Source: Lachnospiraceae bacterium
GTDB lineage: Bacteria > Bacillota > Clostridia > Lachnospirales > Lachnospiraceae
Reading direction: 5' to 3'
DNA length: 11,242 nt
NCBI GenBank assembly: GCA_014804285.1
Contig: JAAVAA010000074.1
Span: 22,691 to 33,932 of the forward strand
Positions within the stretch are counted from its first letter, which is position 1, and each line of letters starts with the position of its first letter. The translations under genes and the position numbers were made by a program. The notes under the pieces were generated by a model. It was not told the DNA's origin and ran no database searches. It saw only the letters and a program-made list of their open reading frames with translations. Below are positions 1-6,209 of the stretch, in pieces.

Positions 1-335
1 GTAAAGATTTTCTCAACGATTTCGTCCATATTGTTAATCTTTCCCACCGTCATAATGGCATAAGTGCCATGATGGGAACGCACCAAAAGAGGCTGAGGCT
101 CATAATCGGAAATGCAGCCGATTCCCATATTTCCATGCATCTCATTGACGTCTTTATCGAACTTCGTGCGAAAAGGGGAATTCTCTATGTTGTGAATTGC
201 ACGGTCAAAGCCATTCTCATTACTATAAACTGCCATTCCCGCCCTTCTTGTTCCCAGGTGAGAATGATAGTCTGTACCAAAAAACAAATCAAATACACAG
301 TCCTTTTTCAAGGCTGCTCCAAAAAAGCCACCCAA
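1..335 (-). CDS. PurF-like amidophosphoribosyltransferase homologue, N-terminal part (cut by window edge)
   Basis: The 111 visible codons match the N-terminal class-II glutamine amidotransferase (Ntn) domain of PurF-type proteins: MGGFFG at the start, GTRRAGMAVY near residues 28-37, EPQPLL near 79-84 and VGKINN near 97-102. Active PurF converts PRPP and glutamine to phosphoribosylamine, the first step of purine synthesis, and needs a processed N-terminal Cys. Here residue 2 is Gly and no Cys occurs before residue 13. The Arg-Tyr of the usual glutamine-binding loop and the Asn of the usual NGN oxyanion motif also appear to be replaced. The start is TTG, preceded by GGAGGAG with 6 nt spacing; an in-frame stop (the purB stop) lies 15 nt upstream, so no longer N-terminus is possible. 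It is last in a purC-purB-purF-like operon. The phosphoribosyltransferase half lies outside the window, so the enzyme name is by homology only. Confidence 0.85.
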   Translation of the reverse strand, partial: MGGFFGAALKKDCVFDLFFGTDYHSHLGTRRAGMAVYSNENGFDRAIHNIENSPFRTKFDKDVNEMHGNMGIGCISDYEPQPLLVRSHHGTYAIMTVGKINNMDEIVEKIF

Positions 336-341
336 AATATA

Positions 342-348
342 CTCCTCC
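342..348 (-). promoter_or_regulatory. Ribosome binding site fixing the TTG start of the PurF-like gene
   Basis: Read on the minus strand the site is GGAGGAG, 6 nt before the TTG at 335-333, in the gap just after the purB stop codon. It matters because it confirms a start that leaves no cysteine at position 2. Confidence 0.8.
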
Positions 349-350
349 GT

Positions 351-1802
351 CTAAACATTAATCTCTGCTTTTATTCCAAGAAGTTCTTTATTTTCCCGAA
401 GGATTGGCTGTATCACCTTTACAAGGAAGCTCTCAACCTGCTCTCTGGAACGTCCCACATACCTTGATGGCTCCATGGTCTTTTTCAGATCTTCCAGCGT
501 CATATTGAATGCCGGATCCTCTGCAATCAATTCCAGAAGGTTATTTTCTTTTCCCTCTTCCTTTACATTCTTTCCCGCCTTCATAGAAAGCTCACGGATC
601 CTTTCGTGAAGCTCCTGCCTGTTTCCGCCCATCTTCACCGCATCCATCATAATGTTCTCGGTCGCCATGAAAGGCAGTTCACTTAACATATGCTTCTCAA
701 TTACCTTGGGATACACTACCAGTCCATCCACTACGTTCAGGCATAGATCCAAAATTCCGTCAATGGCAAGAAAGCCCTCCGGAATAGAAAGCCGCTTATT
801 TGCCGAATCGTCCAAGGTTCTCTCAAACCACTGTGTTGCCGAAGTAATCGCCGGATTTAATGCGTCGATCATCACATATCTGGAAAGAGAAGCAATCCTC
901 TCACTTCTCATGGGATTTCTCTTATACGCCATGGCAGAAGAACCGATCTGGCTCTTCTCAAAAGGCTCCTCCACTTCCTTAAGATGCTGCAAAAGCCTGA
1001 TATCGTTTGACATCTTGTGAGCGCTTGCCGCAATACCCGCAAGTACATTTGCCACTCTGGTATCCACCTTTCGGGAATAAGTCTGTCCGGACACCGGATA
1101 ACACTCCTTAAATCCCATCTTTTCTGCAATCATAGGATCGATCTTGTCAATAGTCTCCTGATCTCCGTCAAACAATTCCAAAAAGGAAGCCTGGGTTCCC
1201 GTCGTTCCTTTGGAACCAAGCAGCTTCATACCGGAAAGTACATGGTCAAGATCTTCCAGATCCAGACAAAACTCCTGCATCCAGAGAGTCGCTCTCTTTC
1301 CCACCGTAGTAGGCTGTGCAGGCTGAAAATGGGTAAACGCAAGGGTTGGCTGGGCTTTATACTTATCCGCAAAATCCGAAAGCTCCTTTAAAACATTGAC
1401 CAGTTTCTTTTTTACCAGTTTTAATGCCTTGGTCATTACAATAATGTCCGTGTTATCACCCACGTAACAGCTTGTGGCTCCTAAGTGAATAATCCCGGCA
1501 GCCTTAGGGCACTGCTGCCCGTAAGCATAAACATGACTCATTACATCATGCCGTACTTCTTTTTCTCTGGCCTTTGCCACATCGTAATTGATATCATCGG
1601 CATGCTCACGAAGCTCTTCGATCTGCTCCATAGTGATTACTGGCTTGCCGTTCTGGGACAGTCCCAGTTCCATTTCCGTCTCGGCAAGTGCAATCCAAAG
1701 CTTTCTCCAGGTCCTGAACTTCATATTCGGTGAAAAAATATACTGCATCTCTTTGCTGGCATATCGCTCCGACAAAGGACTTACGTATTTATCTGTACTC
1801 AT
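351..1802 (-). CDS. purB: Adenylosuccinate lyase (eukaryote-like type)
   Basis: PurB removes fumarate from SAICAR to give AICAR, and from adenylosuccinate to give AMP, in the cytosol as a homotetramer. The 483-residue length and sequence follow the long form that resembles human ADSL more than the roughly 430-residue Bacillus form. Shared stretches include RHDVMSH (84-90, with His85), TSCYVGDNTD (110-119), THFQPAQPTTVGKR (157-170, catalytic His158), the flexible signature loop GSSAMAYKRNPMRSER (287-302, catalytic Ser in the SS pair), WFERTLDDSAN and LPFMATENI. The signature loop has Ala where the family pattern GSSxMPxK has Pro. The ATG at 1802 has AGGAG 10 nt upstream. It sits 80 nt after purC and 15 nt before the PurF-like gene, consistent with one purine operon. 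The C-terminus is complete and no frameshift is seen. Confidence 0.97.
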   Translation of the reverse strand: MSTDKYVSPLSERYASKEMQYIFSPNMKFRTWRKLWIALAETEMELGLSQNGKPVITMEQIEELREHADDINYDVAKAREKEVRHDVMSHVYAYGQQCPKAAGIIHLGATSCYVGDNTDIIVMTKALKLVKKKLVNVLKELSDFADKYKAQPTLAFTHFQPAQPTTVGKRATLWMQEFCLDLEDLDHVLSGMKLLGSKGTTGTQASFLELFDGDQETIDKIDPMIAEKMGFKECYPVSGQTYSRKVDTRVANVLAGIAASAHKMSNDIRLLQHLKEVEEPFEKSQIGSSAMAYKRNPMRSERIASLSRYVMIDALNPAITSATQWFERTLDDSANKRLSIPEGFLAIDGILDLCLNVVDGLVVYPKVIEKHMLSELPFMATENIMMDAVKMGGNRQELHERIRELSMKAGKNVKEEGKENNLLELIAEDPAFNMTLEDLKKTMEPSRYVGRSREQVESFLVKVIQPILRENKELLGIKAEINV

Positions 1803-1882
1803 AAGTTAAAATCTCCTATCCGACCGCCTCTCACGCGCCGTTTCCTTACTGATCAATCTTTTCCGCCGCCTCTTTGTTTGCT

Positions 1883-2590
1883 TTATGCCAGTCCTAAACG
1901 TTTAAATACTTCATTGTATGCTTCTTCCACATTTCCAAGATCTCTGCGGAAACGGTCTTTATCCAGTTTCTCATTAGTATTCACATCCCACAAACGGCAG
2001 GTATCCGGTGATGTCTCATCCGCAAGAAGAATCTCTCCATGGAAACGTCCAAACTCAATCTTAAAATCAATAAGCTTAATATCAGCCTGAAGGAAGTATG
2101 CCTTTAAGACCTCATTTACCTTAAATGCGTATTTCTTAATCGTCTCAATTTCCTCCCAAGTTGCCAGCTCGAGCGCAACTGCAAAGTAGCTGTTGATCAG
2201 CGGATCGCCCAACTCGTCATTCTTATAACTAAATTCAATTGTAGGCTCTTTAAAAGGAGTTCCCTCCGGCACGCCCAGACGCTTGGAAAAGCTTCCTGCC
2301 GCCACATTACGGATAATAACCTCAAGGGGTACAATCTCCACCTTCTTTACCGCTGTCTCTCTGTCGCTCAACTCCTCGATCAGATGGGTAGGCACTCCTT
2401 CCTTCTCAAGAAGCTTAAAAACGTGATTTGTCATACGGTTATTGATCACGCCCTTACCCACGATTGTTCCTTTCTTTTCTCCGTTGAAGGCAGTTGCATC
2501 GTCCTTATAGTCTACAATGACTACATCCGGATCGTCTGTTGCAAATACTTTCTTCGCCTTTCCTTCATAAAGCTGCTCTAATTTTTTCAT
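1883..2590 (-). CDS. purC: Phosphoribosylaminoimidazole-succinocarboxamide synthase (SAICAR synthase)
   Basis: PurC joins aspartate to CAIR using ATP to form SAICAR, the direct substrate of the next gene product, PurB. At 235 residues it has the normal bacterial length. Both family signatures are present: EVIIRNVAAGS (90-100) and LIDFKIEFG (173-181). Other conserved parts are the N-terminal YEGKAKKVF (8-16), the nucleotide-binding region DDATAFNGEKKG (30-41) and DETSPDTCRLWD (191-202). The ATG at 2590 has GGAGGA three bases upstream on the minus strand. It is the first gene of the purine operon. A sigma-A-like promoter lies about 145 bases upstream, after the end of the preceding operon. No guanine-riboswitch-like core was recognised in the leader. 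Translation stops at RLGLA, which is typical. Confidence 0.97.
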   Translation of the reverse strand: MKKLEQLYEGKAKKVFATDDPDVVIVDYKDDATAFNGEKKGTIVGKGVINNRMTNHVFKLLEKEGVPTHLIEELSDRETAVKKVEIVPLEVIIRNVAAGSFSKRLGVPEGTPFKEPTIEFSYKNDELGDPLINSYFAVALELATWEEIETIKKYAFKVNEVLKAYFLQADIKLIDFKIEFGRFHGEILLADETSPDTCRLWDVNTNEKLDKDRFRRDLGNVEEAYNEVFKRLGLA

Positions 2591-2734
2591 GTTTCCTCCA
2601 TTCTGCCGCCCTGCGGCCGTTTAAATTTTATGCCCCAGACCCCCGGTCCCGACCTCCTCACATCCGTTCATAACAAACGCTGCCACGCTTTGCAAGTCAG
2701 CTTATTGTAATAAAACCGTTCCAAATACAGTCAC

Positions 2735-2763
2735 ATGCTATCACGCTGCCAAAAAGAAGTCAA
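2735..2763 (-). promoter_or_regulatory. Probable promoter of the purC-purB-purF-like operon
   Basis: On the minus strand there is TTGACT (2763-2758), a 17-base spacer, then TAGCAT (2740-2735). The -35 matches five of six consensus bases and the -10 four of six. It lies in the only sizeable gap (227 nt) between the upstream four-gene operon and purC and would give a leader of about 140 nt. A weaker alternative, TTGCAA-17-TATGAA, lies downstream at about 2665-2693 on the same strand. Confidence 0.5.
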
Positions 2764-2817
2764 GGACAAATCTGTGCCCCGAAACTACCTGGGTATCATT
2801 CTTATAACAACTCTCAC

Positions 2818-4020
2818 TTATTGATTGCGCTGTTGTTCATTTTCCGTATTTGCATACTGTGCCACAATATCCAGTATCTCTTTGGCATATTCCGGATACT
2901 TATCCACCAGATCCTTTATTTCTGCCTGTGCCTTTCCCGCTATCACTTCTCTGTTGTAATCCATCCGTCTTCTTAAAGATTGTCTGCGAATAATCAGATT
3001 GTGCCGGATCTCCACCATTTCCTTTTTGTCAAGAATAGCTTGCGTCTGATGAAGCCATATCATGGGATCCTTCACCTGATAACGGCGCAGTATATGCAAA
3101 AGCTCTTTCTGGCAAATATCCAGTTCCCGTTCTGCATCCTGATAGTTCTTCCGCTCTTCTTTTTCTTCCATATACTGCAGCCAGCTCTTTCCTAATTCAC
3201 TGGCGCTCGAAACATTATATTTCATATAAAGATAATCCAGAAGATGGGTATTATTTACATAACGGATCTTCACCGTATTCTGTAGCCGGATAATTCTTCC
3301 GATTCCATTTTCAACCTGCTTAAGCTCACGCACGCCGTCATTGTGTTTCGTAAAAATAACCGTGATCGTTGCCGCACCCACCGCTGCTGCTGCCAAATAT
3401 CCAAGCTTTGTATTCATCCGGAAACCAAACTGCAGAACCAAAAGAATCAAAATACATACGACCAATGCCGCTGTGCACACGATGGCCATGGATCTGGTAT
3501 CCTCTATAACGCGCAGCAGCTCTCGTTTTCGAAAGAAATAAGCCTGCTTTTCTCCATCCAGTTTCCGAAGGTCACGCCTTACCAGTTCCTGATATTCCTC
3601 CGCCTGGTTCAGCTTTTCAAGGCCTTCCTGTACCTCCTCTTCCAGACGCTCCATCTGTCGGAATTTTTCTTCATCCATCCGGTTTTTCCGCTCTTTATAG
3701 CCGGACTGTTGTAATTCAAGAGCCTCAATTTTTCTGGCACTGTCTTCCAAAGCTGCTTTGAGTTCCGGAGGAAGAGCCTCAATTTCCTCCATATCCTTCA
3801 AATACGAAGTAACCATATTATATTCAAACTGAAGATTATCAAGTTCTTTCGAAGCTTCTGCTATCTGCTCCAAACAGCCCTTTACATACTCCCGTCTCTG
3901 TTTACGATCCTTAATCTGAAGATCATCCCTGTTATAGACAATCTCATTCCAATCTCCAGTTTCATATTCCGGCTCGATCGTTCTCTTTTTTAAATTCAAT
4001 AACTTCTTTATTAAGCCCAT
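2818..4020 (-). CDS. Membrane-anchored coiled-coil protein of unknown function, fourth gene of the Hsp70-like operon
   Basis: No named family is recognised. The 400-residue protein starts MGLIKKLLNLKKR. A long charged helical, probably coiled-coil region spans about 40-175. Two hydrophobic segments follow at about 178-200 (MAIVCTAALVVCILILLVLQ) and 206-224, separated by a short loop. A second charged helical region continues to the C-terminus. There is no signal peptide. The simplest reading is a membrane hairpin with both helical arms on the same, probably cytosolic, side. The ATG at 4020 was chosen because GGAGG (4031-4027) lies 6 nt upstream; a start 10 codons earlier at 4050 would overlap the preceding gene. 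The preceding stop is only one base away, so translational coupling is likely. I infer that it ties the operon's soluble proteins to the membrane. The coding call is firm; the function is not known. Confidence 0.88.
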   Translation of the reverse strand: MGLIKKLLNLKKRTIEPEYETGDWNEIVYNRDDLQIKDRKQRREYVKGCLEQIAEASKELDNLQFEYNMVTSYLKDMEEIEALPPELKAALEDSARKIEALELQQSGYKERKNRMDEEKFRQMERLEEEVQEGLEKLNQAEEYQELVRRDLRKLDGEKQAYFFRKRELLRVIEDTRSMAIVCTAALVVCILILLVLQFGFRMNTKLGYLAAAAVGAATITVIFTKHNDGVRELKQVENGIGRIIRLQNTVKIRYVNNTHLLDYLYMKYNVSSASELGKSWLQYMEEKEERKNYQDAERELDICQKELLHILRRYQVKDPMIWLHQTQAILDKKEMVEIRHNLIIRRQSLRRRMDYNREVIAGKAQAEIKDLVDKYPEYAKEILDIVAQYANTENEQQRNQ

Positions 4021-4021
4021 C

Positions 4022-4855
4022 CTAAGCCTCCACGAGCTGACGATATTCATTTTTCAGCTCTGATATGATCTTATCAATTTCTTCATAATAAGAAGATACA
4101 TTTCCTTCTTCCTTATAAATCTTAAGTGCCGACAACATCCTGTTTTCCTGCGATGCTTCAAACTGCCCCCTGGCATCCATCAATTTCTTTTCCACAAGCA
4201 TGGACAATTCATGGTACTCCCCATGCTCCGCAATAAAAGCAATATACGCATCATCGTTCAGAGAAAGCCTCTTGGCGGCAAGAAAGGAAGTTCCTGACTC
4301 AGTATTACCTGTCATATCATATGCCCTTTTAAAATATTTTGCTGCCATGTCAAACATGAAAAACCCGGCATACGCTACTCCCATATTGTGGAAGATCAAC
4401 GGATTTAATGCGCTTTCCGTCTCTGGAAGCGCTCTCACCAGACGGTCATACTCTTCCAGTGCCAGATGATATCTGCGGTTCTTCATAAGAAAGTCTGTCT
4501 GCTTTTTTCGTCGTTCGAAATCATTCAGCCCCACACTTCCCTGAAGAGCCTCTTCAATCTTCGCCTTCTCCTGGGTTGTGCAAAAATTCACATAATCCAA
4601 TATGGTGCTGACAAAAATTCCCGGCTGGCATCCTCTTTGAAACAGTGTAAGAAGCTGGTGGCTCAGCTCGGTAAGCCCGCACTCGCGATCCAGCCACTCC
4701 GCCAGTTCTTTATCCATTACATCATTGTCGATCATAAAGGGATTACTTGCAAACAGATAGCACAATTCTTCCACACAATATACATTCACGCACATACTGG
4801 TGAAATGATATGGCTTCTTTGCATATCTTCCGATGCATAATATCATTCTGCCCAA
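4022..4855 (-). CDS. TPR-like protein with a Cys-containing N-terminal region, third gene of the Hsp70-like operon
   Basis: No named function is recognised. The first 100 or so residues form an unassigned region with cysteines at 7, 22, 27 and 32, then an acidic helical part. The C-terminal part looks like TPR or related helix-turn-helix repeats, for example about 116-145 (FLMKNRRYHLALEEYDRLV) and 151-181 (NMGVAYAGFFMFDMAAKYFK), followed by further amphipathic helices. No membrane segment or signal peptide is seen, so it is predicted cytosolic and suited to protein-protein contacts. Two starts are possible. TTG at 4855 lies 8 nt after GGGAG (4868-4864). ATG at 4846 would give 274 residues beginning MILCIGRYAKK, but 17 nt from that site. 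I kept TTG on spacing; comparison of homologous N-termini could favour ATG. It begins 18 nt after the Hsp70-like gene and ends one base before the coiled-coil gene. Confidence 0.88.
   Translation of the reverse strand: MGRMILCIGRYAKKPYHFTSMCVNVYCVEELCYLFASNPFMIDNDVMDKELAEWLDRECGLTELSHQLLTLFQRGCQPGIFVSTILDYVNFCTTQEKAKIEEALQGSVGLNDFERRKKQTDFLMKNRRYHLALEEYDRLVRALPETESALNPLIFHNMGVAYAGFFMFDMAAKYFKRAYDMTGNTESGTSFLAAKRLSLNDDAYIAFIAEHGEYHELSMLVEKKLMDARGQFEASQENRMLSALKIYKEEGNVSSYYEEIDKIISELKNEYRQLVEA
4027..4031 (-). promoter_or_regulatory. Ribosome binding site deciding the start of the coiled-coil gene
   Basis: GGAGG on the minus strand lies inside the last codons of the preceding gene, 6 nt before the ATG at 4020. 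This spacing is ideal and argues against the earlier in-frame ATG at 4050. Confidence 0.75.
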
Positions 4856-4863
4856 AACAAAAT

Positions 4864-4868
4864 CTCCC
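4864..4868 (-). promoter_or_regulatory. Ribosome binding site of the TPR-like gene
   Basis: GGGAG on the minus strand is 8 nt from the TTG at 4855 and 17 nt from the ATG at 4846. The spacing supports the rare TTG start but does not exclude the ATG. Confidence 0.55.
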
Positions 4869-4873
4869 TTCCG

Positions 4874-6190
4874 CTATACCTGTATAGTGGAGGACCATGC
4901 CTTCCCACTGGAAGGAAACAATTCTCCAAAACCCAGATCCTCTATGGTAACCGATGCCTGATTTACATCCGTCATTTCAATGTGAATATTCAGCCTGGTA
5001 GCTCCCCTTGGCCGATCCGGAATTCCCGGAAGATGTACTGACCGCTCTAAAACACCGCTTCCTGTTAACGGAGTTATCAGAAAATCTACCGTATTTCCGC
5101 TCTCCAAAATAATATCAAAATCTGATGCCGCCTCATACCAGTTAGTTCCAGCATCCAAGATCGCATAATAAGAATCTTCTCCCCTTCGCAAAGCTTTCAT
5201 TCCAATATTGGATTTTAACTTGTCAGCCCCCAGATATACATATTTTTTCCATTCTTCACTTGGATTTAATCTTTCCACCATAGCATAACAGGAACCTTTG
5301 CTGTACAGATTATTTCCCTGGAACACCCTTCTGTTCCTGCATAAGACTTTGAGGGATTCCTTTGCCCAGCCCTCCTTAAATCCATCTCCCAGTAAAAAGA
5401 CCGTCGAAACCACTCCCCCATCAAGAGCTTCCTGCACCGTATGGCTAAACAGCAGATCCAATTCCTGCTTCTGCCGCTCACGTTCTTCCGCATTTTCCGA
5501 CCACACCCGTCTTAATATATCGGGGAACTCTTCCTGACCGATCAATACCACCTTCGGTGAAGTTCTCTGATTACATTCCAACCGAAGCATTCTCAGCCCG
5601 GTATCATATTCAAAAATCACCACATCATTCTTCCTCAGTTCACTGTCCTGATGCAGGGTGTACGCATAAAAACTTTCCAAATGATTCTGAAAGCATATGT
5701 TCTTTGTCTTAAGCTGAAGCCCTCCTGCAACCCTGGAAAGTACGTCCACCATACGAGGCGTCAGCTCGTCAACCGTAAACATAAGTGCATCGATCTGATA
5801 TAAAGATAAACGAATATTAAGGAGAGAAAGGCTTCTCTTAACAAACAAGGTGAGAAGTGCAACCGGATCAAAAGCTTCTCCCTCCACGATCACATCTTCT
5901 CCTCTCTGGGCAAGCATCAAAAGATCCTCAACCAAAATTCCTTCCTCTTCTTTTGCAAATTTAACCGCTTCCCTTCCATAATACCATTGTCCCACACCGG
6001 CTCTTTTACACAGCACCATCGGAATATTATATTGCTCCGTTCCGGTCACTGCGGAAACAGTCTCAGGCTCAGGCTGTATTTCATCTGAACCGCAATAACT
6101 GATCTGTGCAAACTGATGCCCCAGATCGTACCCAAGTATAATCCCTTTTCCGTTTCTTTTTCCGTTTCCATCCTTCTGGTTCTGAAACAT
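4874..6190 (-). CDS. Hsp70/actin-fold protein with degenerate ATPase motifs (DUF5716-like), second gene of the operon
   Basis: The 438-residue protein has an Hsp70-like layout. The phosphate-1 region is GYDLGHQFAQISY (20-32), against IDLGTTNS in DnaK. A YYGREAVKFA segment (70-79) resembles the region after the first DnaK strand set. The phosphate-2 region is VVIFEYDTGLRML (190-202), where DnaK has DLGGGTFD. The adenosine region is VFLLGDGFKEGW (254-265) followed by GNNLYSKGSCYAM (282-294), equivalent to the LVGGSTRxP and DEAVAxGAA regions. A beta-rich tail (about 370-425, LNIHIEMTDVNQASVTIEDL) resembles the start of an Hsp70 substrate-binding domain. The GGGT of phosphate 2 and the TT of phosphate 1 are missing, so normal ATP hydrolysis is doubtful. 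From memory this matches DUF5716; I could not search. The ATG at 6190 is the only in-frame start after the previous stop; its SD (AAGGG, 14 nt away) is weak, so coupling to the gene upstream is likely. Confidence 0.85.
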   Translation of the reverse strand: MFQNQKDGNGKRNGKGIILGYDLGHQFAQISYCGSDEIQPEPETVSAVTGTEQYNIPMVLCKRAGVGQWYYGREAVKFAKEEEGILVEDLLMLAQRGEDVIVEGEAFDPVALLTLFVKRSLSLLNIRLSLYQIDALMFTVDELTPRMVDVLSRVAGGLQLKTKNICFQNHLESFYAYTLHQDSELRKNDVVIFEYDTGLRMLRLECNQRTSPKVVLIGQEEFPDILRRVWSENAEERERQKQELDLLFSHTVQEALDGGVVSTVFLLGDGFKEGWAKESLKVLCRNRRVFQGNNLYSKGSCYAMVERLNPSEEWKKYVYLGADKLKSNIGMKALRRGEDSYYAILDAGTNWYEAASDFDIILESGNTVDFLITPLTGSGVLERSVHLPGIPDRPRGATRLNIHIEMTDVNQASVTIEDLGFGELFPSSGKAWSSTIQV

Positions 6191-6209
6191 ATTCTCTGAC
6201 CATGCCCTT

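Noticed and set aside
69..467. Plus-strand open frame opposite the PurF-like and purB genes
   Set aside because: It overlaps two genes recognised by strong homology on the other strand, and its translation resembles nothing known.
2605..2617. Small hairpin GCCGC-CCT-GCGGC just upstream of the purC ribosome binding site
   Set aside because: A 5-bp stem with a 3-nt loop and no T-run; too small to call a terminator or a riboswitch element.
2591..2734. Guanine riboswitch or PurR boxes in the purC leader
   Set aside because: No riboswitch core sequence was recognised, and the two CCGTTC copies on the plus strand do not fit the Bacillus PurR box arrangement.
2745..2780. Possible terminator after the coiled-coil gene (minus strand, GGCACA/TGTCC followed by a T-rich run)
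   Set aside because: The stem is about five pairs with a bulge, and the T-rich part overlaps the better-supported purC promoter.
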